From: DASRBO01 sp035653595
GTDB taxonomy: Bacteria; Actinomycetota; Acidimicrobiia; Acidimicrobiales; JAJPHE01
NCBI GenBank assembly: GCA_035653595.1
Contig: DASRBO010000098.1
Coordinates: 3,546 to 67,545, forward strand
Direction of reading: 5' to 3'
Length of the DNA: 64,000 bases
Part shown: in pieces, positions 1 through 7,637 of the stretch
Numbering within the stretch: the first letter of the stretch is position 1
How the letters are laid out: each line of letters starts with the position of its first letter
Program-made: the position numbers and the translations under genes
Notes under the pieces: generated by a model
What the model was told of the DNA's origin: nothing
Databases searched by the model: none
Seen by the model: only the letters and a program-made list of their open reading frames with translations

Positions 1-1393
1 CCGCAGAATGGCTTTGGAGGGGGACCGAGAGTCCGGCCGTACGAATGGCCCTACCAGCTTCGTTGAGGATTAGATCCGACGGCTCCATCTTGTATCTGAA
101 CGCACGCAGTAAGCGGCTCTCAAAGAGAGTCGAGAATGACCCTGACGAAGCCCTTGTCCCCCATGGGTGCGCCTCCAAGGGCGTTCGCTCGGGCTTCAAG
201 ATGTGATGGCTGAACATGTGGCGTACGGCTCCGGTACCTTCGCCCTTGTACGAGCAGAAGAGGTTGTTGAATTCCAGACACCCCGAAAACAGAGCCGCGA
301 GAGCTTCACGTTCCTCAATCTCGCAGTCAAGGTCTCGCACGGCCGCGCCCAGTAGCCCTAGGCAGTACAGTTGCCGATCATTGAAGAAATCACGCCAAGA
401 CCTAAATCCCCACTTGATGGCTTGGACGGTGTTGTACCCGTCACTGAGTTCACCCTGTGGTAACACGAGTTGGCCGGCGCGTGCATTCGCCAGACGCCGT
501 GAAGCTTCTCGGTATAGATCGAGGTCAAACTCGTCAATCGGAACATAGGCTTTTCCGGATGGAGTGAGAACGAGCTTCGCGTAAGGGCGATACTTAGGTC
601 GGTGTCCGCCTAGGGCCTGTATGACCCTCGAGCGATGACCATTCGAGCAGGTCATGAATTGGCCCTGTACCGGACCGGCAAGCGCTACTTGTGCGCTGCA
701 TCTCTTGCAGAACAAGTGCTCGTCTCGGGCAAGATTGATAGGTACGACGGCATGACAATCGGGGCAGGTCGCCTGTGCTTCGGGGAAGCGCTTGGCGTAG
801 GCATGACGAGCGAATACATAACTGCTGAAGAGTTCCACCTCGACCGCACACTCTGGACAGGAAGCCGCAGCAACCCAGAAATAGTAGAGAACTGGATGCC
901 CCGATACATCGAGGTGAAGTTCATCGATCTCAGAGCGACAGTCCTTCTCGACTCTCTTCAACGCACGGCGTAATCGGTCCACGTCCCACGCGGTCACCGC
1001 TTGTCTTTGCACGAGCGTCGCGACGGGATTGATATCGACACCGATGGCTGAGGCTCCCAACTTAAGCGCTTCGACTATTGTGGTTCCCGAACCGGCGAAT
1101 GGGTCGAGAATTCGTATTCCTGGCAGCCGTGTTGCGCTCTTGTACGCTGCTAGCGCCTCGGAGGCAGAGTTAGTTACGGCCGATACCACGATGGAACGGA
1201 ATACCGTTCCGAGACGCTGTGCCCACCACTTATGAGTGTGAGTGGCTGGACGGTGAATCTCCTTCCGCCATGACTCAACCTCGGCTAGCAGGCTGATCTC
1301 CGCCCCTGGGTAATCCTGTTCAAGGCAGCTGCTCGGCGACACAGCTGTCATGCGCTTCTCTGACCAAATCGGCAACGGCTCCATTACCGCCAC
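1..1393 (-). CDS. DNA methyltransferase with zinc-ribbon insert, C-terminus beyond the window
   Basis: Probable S-adenosylmethionine-dependent DNA methyltransferase. The minus frame is open from about 1393 to the left edge, so the C-terminal part is missing. Near the N-terminus it reads HRPATHTHKWWAQRLG, then LDPFAGSGTTIVEA and GVDINPVA, which is motif I of amino-methyltransferases (N6-adenine/N4-cytosine). Four cysteine knuckles follow (SCPEC, TCPDC, FCKRC, TCSNGH), suggesting zinc ribbons. The layout resembles COG1743/DUF1156-type methylases. The catalytic (D/N/S)PP(Y/W) motif is not in the visible part and should lie further left. GTG 1393 has GAGGAGAGG (1401-1410) about 8 nt upstream; ATG 1384 and ATG 1351 are alternatives. 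It is the distal visible gene of a leftward block with WYL-like, HD and ImmA/IrrE genes. Base composition is lower in G+C than the rest of the window. A host-modification or defence role is inference. Confidence 0.8.
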   Translation of the reverse strand, partial: MAVMEPLPIWSEKRMTAVSPSSCLEQDYPGAEISLLAEVESWRKEIHRPATHTHKWWAQRLGTVFRSIVVSAVTNSASEALAAYKSATRLPGIRILDPFAGSGTTIVEALKLGASAIGVDINPVATLVQRQAVTAWDVDRLRRALKRVEKDCRSEIDELHLDVSGHPVLYYFWVAAASCPECAVEVELFSSYVFARHAYAKRFPEAQATCPDCHAVVPINLARDEHLFCKRCSAQVALAGPVQGQFMTCSNGHRSRVIQALGGHRPKYRPYAKLVLTPSGKAYVPIDEFDLDLYREASRRLANARAGQLVLPQGELSDGYNTVQAIKWGFRSWRDFFNDRQLYCLGLLGAAVRDLDCEIEEREALAALFSGCLEFNNLFCSYKGEGTGAVRHMFSHHILKPERTPLEAHPWGTRASSGSFSTLFESRLLRAFRYKMEPSDLILNEAGRAIRTAGLSVPLQSHSA

Positions 1394-1637
1394 TTCATTC
1401 ACCTCTCCTCGGATACGCGACGGCCAGCCTCGCTGGATGATGACGGCGGGGCGATATCGAGTCGTTCCTGCCTCCGGGCCACGCGAACCGGATCTGCAGC
1501 AGGACCCTCCCGCTGGACACCTCTGCGGCACATCAACAGCGCTCGCCGCAGGCCAGTGCTTGCAACCTATCGAAGGGGTGTGACACCGAGGGCGGATCCG
1601 GACTTCACAAAGGATGGACGCTCATTCCGCAAGCACA
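1394..1637. other. Intergenic region upstream of the methyltransferase
   Basis: About 240 bases without a convincing gene. It holds the ribosome-binding site of the methyltransferase (1401-1410, minus strand) and presumably its promoter. The short plus-strand frames here lack family features and are treated as noise. Confidence 0.5.
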
Positions 1638-1985
1638 TCACTGTAATTCACTGGCAGAGCGCCAGAGGTGAGGTCGAGGACCACAGTGGACCGATCGGAT
1701 CTCCCGTGTTAGTGGAGAGAAGTCCGGTCGCGGGGCGAAGGCCGCTTCCAAGATGCTGAAGTCCTCGATTTGCCGAATCCGGAAGAGCCTCCAGTGAGAC
1801 GAGTCGGCCGAGATGCTCCCGCCCTCACGTTGCCAGCACAAGACAACTTCCTCCCCGGCGGCGGTATACCCATGGAGATGCGGCTCGACTAGGCGGTCAT
1901 ATCCTCCGTAAGAAAGCGCCACAAGATGCCCTGCCACGACGGCCTGGCACATCAGATCGAAGTTCCGAGTATCCGATTTCGCCAT
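1638..1985 (-). CDS. Small stand-alone WYL-like domain protein
   Basis: 115-residue protein of unknown function. The core, AGHLVALSYGGYDRLVEPHL then GYTAAGEEVVLCWQ and a WRLFRIRQI ending, follows the pattern of WYL domains (hydrophobic strand, R-x-VEPH, g..vLlcyq, WRlFrvd.I). WYL domains bind ligands or nucleic acids and are often regulatory subunits in defence loci; no helix-turn-helix is present here. ATG 1985 is chosen because GGGGAG lies about 8 nt upstream, whereas the upstream ATG 1991 sits too close to it. It lies between the HD phosphohydrolase and methyltransferase genes on the same strand, so cotranscription is plausible. The domain call rests on pattern recognition only. Confidence 0.6.
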   Translation of the reverse strand: MAKSDTRNFDLMCQAVVAGHLVALSYGGYDRLVEPHLHGYTAAGEEVVLCWQREGGSISADSSHWRLFRIRQIEDFSILEAAFAPRPDFSPLTREIRSVHCGPRPHLWRSASELQ

Positions 1986-2081
1986 GAACATGTCTCCCCG
2001 CAACCCAAATCCGCACCGCGCCGACAGCTTCAAGGCCCGCCGGAACTCGGGCTGGTTGCGGTCTGCGGCCCGCTTACCAGC

Positions 2082-3950
2082 TCATGCTGGGTCTACTGTC
2101 TCGTCTGGTGGGGCCGCGTCGCCTAACTTTGGTCCATCGGCCAGTTCGCTGCCTCCGGACGCAAACGTGTCAGCGGCCTCGAATAAGGCAAGTTCCAGGT
2201 CCGCGAAGGTTGCGTGCTCCACCCGTGCAGCCACGGGATGAAGCTCAAGGCGTGCTATGTCAGAGCGCCCGAGGCCGCGCCGCGACCCGACTCGCTCTGC
2301 AGCCAGGCGCGATGTACTAATTACCGGGGCCCCTTGGCTGTTGACAAACGGCAAGCCCATCTCATCGCGAAGGCGCGCGAGAACGATCTCTCTGGCGTCC
2401 TCGTCAAGACGGACCTCGTCGGTCGCGTATATGCGAATGGCCCATAGCTCTTGGTGGCGTCTGGCGATGATGGCTGCATCCTCATAACGGTCGACCAACT
2501 TCGAGATCATTCCTCGATCCTCGATCAAGACATCGGCGAGCTTCAACCGCATGTTCGGCCCGGGTATCCACAAGACGACGCTCCAAGACGGCTTGATACT
2601 TGCCCATTTCGTAGCCGACCGCTCAAGCTGGCGCCGTCTCATTGCGGATCCAAAATGAGCATGCTTATCCGCCGCCGACGGAAGGACTTCGCGACCGCCT
2701 GCATGCGCAATCATTCGGAAGTGGTTGCGGTTGCGAATTCGCAAGGCCAGATCAGCTATGCCGTGCTGTCGCTCAGTCTCGGGCAAGTGGTTTCGGTAGA
2801 CCCAAATTAGGTGCTCGATGAGGCCCTCATCGCCGAAGGATAAGAAGAGGTCCTCCATCCGTGCCGCAACGGTGGAATCGATCGTCCCAACCACTGCGGT
2901 TCCGGCCAATCTGCCGACAAGTTGTCTGACCTCTTCATCGTGCCATCGGTCTTCGAATTCCTCGACACCCGGTACGGCTGCAATAGCGGCTTCGAGCCAC
3001 CACTCATCTCGGAGCATTTCAAGTAACTTGCCGAGCATTGCGTCGTAGGCGAGCTTGGTCTTGTGATAGAGAGCTCGTTCAGTCGCTTCATACCGGTAGC
3101 GGAGATACTTGATCAGCTCTGTCACGATGTCGATCCGGAACTCTCCGCGCCGATTCACGGACAGCACGAGCCGCTCTGCGTACTCGCTCTGAATGTCCCG
3201 CGGCGCAATGAAGAAGCTGTCCATGAAGCGGTCACCCAGGGCGATGGGCAGCCCCGTGAAGTAATGGTCGCGGGCCAGGTAGTCGAGCAGATCGGCGCAG
3301 ATCGCGTTGTTGACAACGTCGCCGACAAATGGGTAAAGGCTCTTAACCTGGGCATCCTTCACCTTGTCGAGAACAATCGCCCGGAGCTCAGCGAACAAGG
3401 AGTCATTGCGGCCTTGGATTGGGGCCTGTGAGAGCGCTGGCTCAACCGCAGAACGAACCTCGCTAGGCAAGGTCAGCCACAGGGCTTCGAAGCGGGCCTC
3501 GTTCTTATCGTGAGAGGTGAGCACCTCAAGGTCGTCTTCGATTGTGTGACCGAACGGCACATGTGTCAGGTCATGAATCAATGCCGTCAACCGAGCCAAC
3601 ACGGTGGCTTCCCTGAATCGAATTTCGAAGACACCGTCTTCACGCCAGTCATCGAGGAGGCTGCGCTGACGGTCCGCACCCTCAACTGCGCGAACTACTC
3701 GATCGAGGATTTTCTGCGCGGCTTGAAGCGTGCCAAGCGAATGGGTGAATCGCGAGTGTTCAGCGCCTGGGAACACCTTGAGCGTCATCCCAAGTTGCTT
3801 GACGTGGCGGAGCCGCTGGAAGGCCGGCGAATCTATGATGAGCCGCTCGAGTTCGGTGATGCGTATTTCCCCATGGATGGGGTCGGTGAAGGTCTTCGAT
3901 GGGCGGAGCAGTGGCTCCGGCAACCCCCATGGAGTCCGGTCGCTCAGCAT
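2082..3950 (-). CDS. HD-domain phosphohydrolase (COG1078/dNTPase-like)
   Basis: 622-residue HD-superfamily hydrolase. The N-terminus has the family opening DPIHGEIRI, then SPAFQRLRHVKQLG, AEHSRFTHSLGT, the metal-binding LIHDLTHVPFGHTIEDD, and further on CADLLDYLARDHYFTG, matching the conserved His, His-Asp and Asp ligands of COG1078 enzymes and dGTPase/SAMHD1-like proteins. Known members hydrolyse dNTPs or other nucleotides and need a divalent metal. The protein is longer than the usual 430-480 residues, with roughly 150 extra C-terminal residues of unknown role. The ATG at 3950 is preceded by AGGAGG about 12 nt upstream. The gene lies 80 nt downstream of the ImmA/IrrE gene on the same strand. 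In this island context a nucleotide-depleting antiviral role is possible but unproven. Confidence 0.85.
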   Translation of the reverse strand: MLSDRTPWGLPEPLLRPSKTFTDPIHGEIRITELERLIIDSPAFQRLRHVKQLGMTLKVFPGAEHSRFTHSLGTLQAAQKILDRVVRAVEGADRQRSLLDDWREDGVFEIRFREATVLARLTALIHDLTHVPFGHTIEDDLEVLTSHDKNEARFEALWLTLPSEVRSAVEPALSQAPIQGRNDSLFAELRAIVLDKVKDAQVKSLYPFVGDVVNNAICADLLDYLARDHYFTGLPIALGDRFMDSFFIAPRDIQSEYAERLVLSVNRRGEFRIDIVTELIKYLRYRYEATERALYHKTKLAYDAMLGKLLEMLRDEWWLEAAIAAVPGVEEFEDRWHDEEVRQLVGRLAGTAVVGTIDSTVAARMEDLFLSFGDEGLIEHLIWVYRNHLPETERQHGIADLALRIRNRNHFRMIAHAGGREVLPSAADKHAHFGSAMRRRQLERSATKWASIKPSWSVVLWIPGPNMRLKLADVLIEDRGMISKLVDRYEDAAIIARRHQELWAIRIYATDEVRLDEDAREIVLARLRDEMGLPFVNSQGAPVISTSRLAAERVGSRRGLGRSDIARLELHPVAARVEHATFADLELALFEAADTFASGGSELADGPKLGDAAPPDETVDPA

Positions 3951-4030
3951 CGTCTCCGCTTTCCTCCTAAGCGCCCCGGACGACGGTACCAGCCGATCCT
4001 TCGGAGAGGCCGCGGCCAGAGTCAGGGTTC

Positions 4031-4549
4031 TTACGCCGCAGCGAGTGCCGCTTCCCGAATGATCCGCGGCGGGACATCGAGCTGGTGAGCGAGTGATCTC
4101 ACGGCGGCCTCTCCTGCGTCAACCGCCGCTAAGGCATCGCTTGCGCCAACCAGGAATAACGCCGCGAATGCATCACACCGGGCCTCGATGGGACTCGCGT
4201 TATGAGGTCCCCTAACCATCCCGAAGGACACGCAGCTGAACGCCACGTGCGCCAGTTCATGCGCAAGCCTGAATGAGATCCGGAAACGCCGGGGGTCTTG
4301 CAGTAGCCCCAGGTCGGGTGGTTCTCCGGGAGCCGCTTGGTCATCACAGACGAATCTGAAGGTCCCGTTAGGGAGCGGAATTACGCATGCCTCAAGCCCC
4401 CCCTGAGCTGCACGAAGCACCTTGATTCGAACCTCATGACCAGCCGCTCGCAGTAGGGCGTCGGTGCACGGCGGCCCCGACGCTCCGTAGCGCGCACGAA
4501 GGGATTCGCTGATCCCTCTGAGAGGAGGGCCTCCGCTGTCTATGCGCAT
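4031..4549 (-). CDS. ImmA/IrrE family metallo-endopeptidase
   Basis: 172-residue zinc protease. The motif RLAHELAHVAFS supplies HExxH, and the downstream EARCDAFAALFL supplies the third ligand region typical of ImmA/IrrE (PF06114). Relatives cleave a partner XRE repressor to switch on a mobile element, or a stress regulator as in Deinococcus IrrE. Consistent with that, it is divergent from an XRE-type gene across a short palindrome-rich spacer. Its start codon (4547-4549) lies inside the left ATGCGCAT box of that spacer. It could be the first gene of a leftward unit with the HD phosphohydrolase, 80 nt downstream. Confidence 0.85.
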   Translation of the reverse strand: MRIDSGGPPLRGISESLRARYGASGPPCTDALLRAAGHEVRIKVLRAAQGGLEACVIPLPNGTFRFVCDDQAAPGEPPDLGLLQDPRRFRISFRLAHELAHVAFSCVSFGMVRGPHNASPIEARCDAFAALFLVGASDALAAVDAGEAAVRSLAHQLDVPPRIIREAALAAA

Positions 4550-4580
4550 TCATACGTATTCTGTATGCGTCATGCGCATC
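4541..4580. promoter_or_regulatory. Palindromic operator/promoter between ImmA/IrrE and XRE genes
   Basis: Nested dyad: ATGCGCAT at 4542-4549 and again at 4572-4579 (each self-palindromic), flanking CATAC (4551-4555) and GTATG (4563-4567). Placement between divergent repressor and protease genes suggests autoregulation by the XRE protein. Binding is inferred. Confidence 0.5.
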
Positions 4581-4595
4581 GAGGGTGGATGCTCT

Positions 4596-4601
4596 TAGGC
4601 T
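4596..4601 (+). promoter_or_regulatory. -10 element TAGGCT of a leaderless XRE mRNA
   Basis: TAGGCT lies 8 nt before ATG 4610, the TANNNT-to-start spacing seen at many genes in this window. It supports 4610 rather than 4565 as start. Confidence 0.5.
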
Positions 4602-4609
4602 TGACCTCG

Positions 4610-5050
4610 ATGGCGCCCGAGCTCAAAGAGCGACTTGCCGCCGCCCGGAAGGCTGCGGGCCATACGCAGGCGGCCTGCGCTAACACCCTGGCGTCACTTG
4701 GGGCGCCAGGTCGGAGTCAAGCGTCGGTGTCGCGCTATCTGGCCGGCAAACAATCAATGCCTTTAGATGTAGCTCATGCTGTGTCAAAGTATATCAATAT
4801 GTTCTCTTCAGGCGATTCTGCTGAGGACGACCCTGAGAAGGCTGGTGCGGCGCTCCAACCGCCCCCACGGGATGAGCCGGTCGGTGACTTCGCAGGAATG
4901 GTCCGCCGGCTGACCGACGAACCGCTCCTTGGTCCTCGGCAGGGCGCGCTGGTCGATTCCCTTACTCAGCGACTGGCGACTGGGCCCCCGCTCTCTGACC
5001 AGGACCGAGGGGCCTTTGAATCTCTGATGCATATTCTCGGCATCGCATAG
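4610..5050 (+). CDS. XRE-family helix-turn-helix regulator
   Basis: 146-residue transcriptional regulator. The N-terminal segment LKERLAAARKAAGHTQ, a helix-turn-helix region with SQASVSRYLAGKQ, and PLDVAHAVSKYI form an XRE/Cro-type DNA-binding domain (about residues 3-65). The rest is acidic and has no recognised domain. ATG 4610 is preferred over the in-frame ATG 4565 because 4565 lies inside the divergent palindrome and 4610 begins directly at MAPELKERL with a -10-like TAGGCT 8 nt upstream. The pairing with a divergent ImmA/IrrE protease is the classic repressor/antirepressor arrangement of integrative elements. It is the last island gene before the tRNA fragment at 5290. Confidence 0.8.
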   Translation: MAPELKERLAAARKAAGHTQAACANTLASLGAPGRSQASVSRYLAGKQSMPLDVAHAVSKYINMFSSGDSAEDDPEKAGAALQPPPRDEPVGDFAGMVRRLTDEPLLGPRQGALVDSLTQRLATGPPLSDQDRGAFESLMHILGIA

Positions 5051-5356
5051 CCCGACCAGCTCTGACCCCCTCGACGCCCTCCAAGCGGTCTGCGACAGTG
5101 GCTTCGCTTCTGAGCCCGCCAGCCGAAGCGCACGCGTTTGGCGCCCGCAGACGGGAATGCGAGGGGTAGTTCCCGGCCGGCACCATCGCGCAGAAATCGC
5201 ACGTGCCAGGCCGGGTCATGCCGCGCGCCCGCTGCCCGTCACCTGGTCATCGTGGGTCATTCCGTTCCATATTGCGCGGGGGTCGCGTCCTGATAATGCT
5301 GAGGTCCTTGGTTCGACTCCAAGTAGCCCCACTCAGCGCGAGCGCTGCCGCCCGGT
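5051..5356. other. Island boundary region, no intact gene
   Basis: About 300 bases between the XRE gene and the first core-type gene. It contains the 3' tRNA-Ile fragment (5290-5331). Small frames here have no recognisable family and no good start signals. Composition shifts from mixed to very G+C-rich across it. Confidence 0.6.
5290..5331 (+). other. 3' fragment of tRNA-Ile(GAT); candidate attachment site
   Basis: The stretch begins in an anticodon loop CTGATAA (anticodon GAT), continues with the 3' anticodon-stem strand TGCTG and variable bases, a perfect T arm (CTTGG, loop TTCGACT, CCAAG; 5307-5323), the acceptor strand TAGCCCC and discriminator A. The expected 5' acceptor GGGGCTA, D arm and 5' anticodon strand are absent, since the bases before 5290 do not pair. 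Tyrosine-recombinase elements commonly cross over in tRNA anticodon loops or T arms and leave such a duplicate. I interpret it as the core-side attachment site of the island to the left. Confidence 0.7.
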
Positions 5357-5602
5357 TCAGCACGGCCGGGGACCGTCGAGGCCGCTGAGGCGGAGCGAGC
5401 GGGGCACCGGTCCGAGCCCTGCCAGCCGGTGGCCGCTGGCGATCATCGCCAGACCCATCCGGCGGGCCAGCCGGCCCGGTCGTCGGGCGCCCCGCGTCCT
5501 CGCACCGGAGAGGTGGTGCGGCAGCGTCGGGGCGATGGCCTCGTGCAGTCGGCTCGAGCGTTCCCTCACCAGCTGCTCCAGGAGCCACGGGTCGTGTTCC
5601 AT
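5357..5602 (-). CDS. Small conserved-type protein of unknown function
   Basis: 81 residues: an acidic/charged N-terminus (MEHDPWLLEQLVRERSSRL) and a basic C-terminal part with RLARRMGLAMIASGHRLAG, resembling the short basic amphipathic segments of many small actinobacterial hypothetical proteins. No enzymatic motif. ATG 5602 is favoured over the longer TTG 5638 because TACGTT (minus strand, 5610-5615) sits 7 nt upstream, as at other leaderless genes here. It is divergent from the ArsR-type regulator and could be its target. Function unknown. Confidence 0.5.
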   Translation of the reverse strand: MEHDPWLLEQLVRERSSRLHEAIAPTLPHHLSGARTRGARRPGRLARRMGLAMIASGHRLAGLGPVPRSLRLSGLDGPRPC

Positions 5603-5609
5603 GCCGACC

Positions 5610-5615
5610 AACGTA
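5610..5615 (-). promoter_or_regulatory. -10 element TACGTT for the small gene at 5602
   Basis: TACGTT on the minus strand, 7 nt before ATG 5602; predicts a leaderless transcript. Confidence 0.4.
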
Positions 5616-5649
5616 TGCCTGGAACTGGATGTAGACAAGTCAATTTTGA

Positions 5650-5655
5650 TATAGT
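5650..5655 (+). promoter_or_regulatory. -10 element TATAGT and dyad for the ArsR-type gene
   Basis: TATAGT is 9 nt before ATG 5665. It overlaps an inverted repeat ATAG-N8-CTAT (5651-5666) that reaches the start codon, resembling the ATA..TAT dyads of ArsR operators, so autorepression is plausible. Confidence 0.5.
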
Positions 5656-5664
5656 CATACGGCT

Positions 5665-6681
5665 ATGTCTCCTCTCTTCTACGACGCCCCGACCGATCAA
5701 GCGGGACCGGGCGTCGTCGCCCGGGCCTCGGGGGCGGTCGAGCTGGAATGGGTGCTGTCCTCGGCCGAGCGGGAGGACTTCCGCCGCGACCACCCGGTGC
5801 TGTGGGCGGCCTACGCGGCCCGGCCCGGTCTGGATGACCGGGTGCGGGCGCTGTGGGCCGACGACGAGGCGGTCAGCTGCGGCGGGTTCATGGAGCTGCT
5901 GATCCTCGCCCACCACGGGAACCTGCTCTTCGCCCCGGCGCCCGAGGTCCTGGGCAGCCTCGAGGACCTGTGCCGGCGGGCGCCGGCGCTGGATCACGAC
6001 AGCTATCCGCTCATGTCGGAGACCGGGCCCGACCGGACCGCCCTGGGCCGGCGCCTGCGGCGCCTGAGGAGCTCGGCCCGCCTGCGCCGCCGGTACGTCG
6101 AGGTGCTGGCCGAGGCATGGGAGCAGGTGGCCGCCGAGTGGTCCTCCCACGGGGAGCGGGAGGTGGCGGCGGCGGTGGCCGTCCTGGAACGTTCGATCGC
6201 CAGGGGAGCGGACTGGGCCGAGCTCACCAAGGCCACGACCCACTTCGGCGATCTCCTACCCCGGGCGATCGCCGCTATGGGCCCGGGCGGCGCCGTGGCG
6301 GTGGTACCGGCGTACTTCACCCACCGGGGCCTGCTCATGGACCTGCCCGGGGTGGTGGTGGTCGGGGTCCGCACCGACAGCGTCGGGGGGGACGTCCGGG
6401 CCCGCACCGAGGTGCTGGCCCGGCGGCTGCGGGCGGTCTCCGACCCGACCAGGCTGGCCATTATCGAGACCCTGCGTCGGCGGCCGAGCACCGTCGGCCA
6501 GCTGGCCGCCACCTTCGCCCTGGCCCAGCCCACGGTGTCCAACCACGTCAAGGTGCTGCGGGCGGCCGGCCTCGTCCTGGAAGCGCGCCGGGGCGGCAGC
6601 CGGCTGCTGAGCATCGACACCGCCGCCGGCGAGGAGCTGCTGAGCGGGCTCGGCGGGGTACTGGGCGCCGGCGCCTCGTAG
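5665..6681 (+). CDS. ArsR-family regulator with long N-terminal domain
   Basis: 338 residues. The C-terminal part (about residues 250-320) is an ArsR winged helix: ARRLRAVSDPTRLAIIETL, then the recognition helix AQPTVSNHVKVLRAAGLV and the wing with ARRGGSRLLSI. No metal-binding ELCVCDL cysteine motif is seen, so the signal is probably not a metal. The N-terminal roughly 240 residues are alpha-helical-looking and of unknown type; similar long ArsR-like proteins occur in actinobacteria. Start ATG 5665 is supported by TATAGT 9 nt upstream. An ATAG-N8-CTAT dyad overlaps promoter and start, suggesting autoregulation. Confidence 0.8.
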   Translation: MSPLFYDAPTDQAGPGVVARASGAVELEWVLSSAEREDFRRDHPVLWAAYAARPGLDDRVRALWADDEAVSCGGFMELLILAHHGNLLFAPAPEVLGSLEDLCRRAPALDHDSYPLMSETGPDRTALGRRLRRLRSSARLRRRYVEVLAEAWEQVAAEWSSHGEREVAAAVAVLERSIARGADWAELTKATTHFGDLLPRAIAAMGPGGAVAVVPAYFTHRGLLMDLPGVVVVGVRTDSVGGDVRARTEVLARRLRAVSDPTRLAIIETLRRRPSTVGQLAATFALAQPTVSNHVKVLRAAGLVLEARRGGSRLLSIDTAAGEELLSGLGGVLGAGAS

Positions 6682-6684
6682 CTC

Positions 6685-7560
6685 TCAGGCGGTGCCGAGG
6701 ACCTGGGTGAGGTTGCCGACCGGGGTGACCTGGGACGCCGGCGGGGGCTGGACGGAAACGGCCACACCGAAGTCGTACAGGTGCAGGGTGATCGTGGCGG
6801 TCACTCCGGCCGCCGTCTGACCGGTGGGGTAGAGGGCGATCCGGGAGACGAAGCGGCGGGCCAGGCCGCCGGCGTCGATCCACATGTCGGCGGTGAGGGT
6901 GGTGATGTCGACCTGGCTCAGGTTCACCGGCCCCAGGAGCGGGTTGGCGCTGGCGGCGCCGAGGACGGCGGACGGGTTGAGCACGGCGTGGTAGTGGGTC
7001 GTCTGGACCCCGTCGACCGCCTCGGTCCCGAGGTTGGTGACCGAGGAGGCGAAGCCCGAGCCGGTGAGCGACTGCAGCTGGCCCACCGGGTCGTAGAGGG
7101 AGCTCGATCCCGAGGCCGGGGTGGCGGGCACCTCCACCGAGGCCCACGGGGTGGGGACCCGGGTGGGCAGGTTGGCCGGCAGGTGCAGGTAGAGCAGGTT
7201 GCCGACCTGCCTGATCTCCAGGGCGCCGTAACCGCCGATCTGCTCGGTCAGGTCGGCCTGCTTGTGGAGCCGGTCGGTCACCCCCTGGCTGGTGATGCTG
7301 ACCTGGACGTCCGGCCCGGCGGCGCGCTGGACCCGCTCGTTGACCGTCATGGAGATCCTCATGCTGCCTGCGCTCAGGGTGTTGGAGGCCCCCCGGGACA
7401 GGACCTGGGCCACCGCCGGCGTCGCCGGCGAGCCAACCACGAACAGCCCGGCGACCGCGGCCGCACCCACGGCCGCAATGGAGCCACCCAGTGCCGCGAT
7501 CCGGCCCCGCCTGCGGGCGGGGACGGGCGCGTAGAGGTCCGCCAGCGGAACGTTGCTCAC
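6685..7560 (-). CDS. Exported LppX/LprG-like (LolA-fold) protein
   Basis: 291 residues. A basic N-terminus precedes one hydrophobic segment (about residues 19-42, GGSIAAVGAAAVAGLFVVG) ending in an AVA-type region, so it is a signal peptide or single anchor; there is no lipobox cysteine. The rest, with repeated beta-strand patterns (SMRISMTVNERV, LYLHLPANLP, THYHAVLNPS, DMWIDAGGLARRFVS), resembles LppX/LprA/F/G or DUF2092-like proteins that carry lipids under the cell envelope. GTG 7560 is chosen because TACAGT lies 8 nt upstream. The longer frame continuing to 8577 is antisense to other genes. The ligand is unknown. Confidence 0.7.
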   Translation of the reverse strand: MSNVPLADLYAPVPARRRGRIAALGGSIAAVGAAAVAGLFVVGSPATPAVAQVLSRGASNTLSAGSMRISMTVNERVQRAAGPDVQVSITSQGVTDRLHKQADLTEQIGGYGALEIRQVGNLLYLHLPANLPTRVPTPWASVEVPATPASGSSSLYDPVGQLQSLTGSGFASSVTNLGTEAVDGVQTTHYHAVLNPSAVLGAASANPLLGPVNLSQVDITTLTADMWIDAGGLARRFVSRIALYPTGQTAAGVTATITLHLYDFGVAVSVQPPPASQVTPVGNLTQVLGTA

Positions 7561-7568
7561 CCCGGACA

Positions 7569-7574
7569 ACTGTA
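7569..7574 (-). promoter_or_regulatory. -10 element TACAGT for the LppX-like gene
   Basis: TACAGT on the minus strand, 8 nt before GTG 7560; no Shine-Dalgarno, so a leaderless mRNA is predicted. Confidence 0.45.
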
Positions 7575-7637
7575 CGGGGCCCGGCCCTCCCGCGCTCCGG
7601 CCCATCGCGCTCCGGCGGAGCCGGAGACCGGGGGGGA

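Noticed and set aside
5271..5331. Intact tRNA-Ile gene
   Set aside because: Only the 3' half fits; no D arm, no pairing 5' anticodon strand and no GGGGCTA acceptor strand upstream.
5157..5654. 165-residue plus-strand frame over the tRNA fragment
   Set aside because: No domain, no start signal, and it crosses the island junction and the antisense of the 5357-5602 gene.
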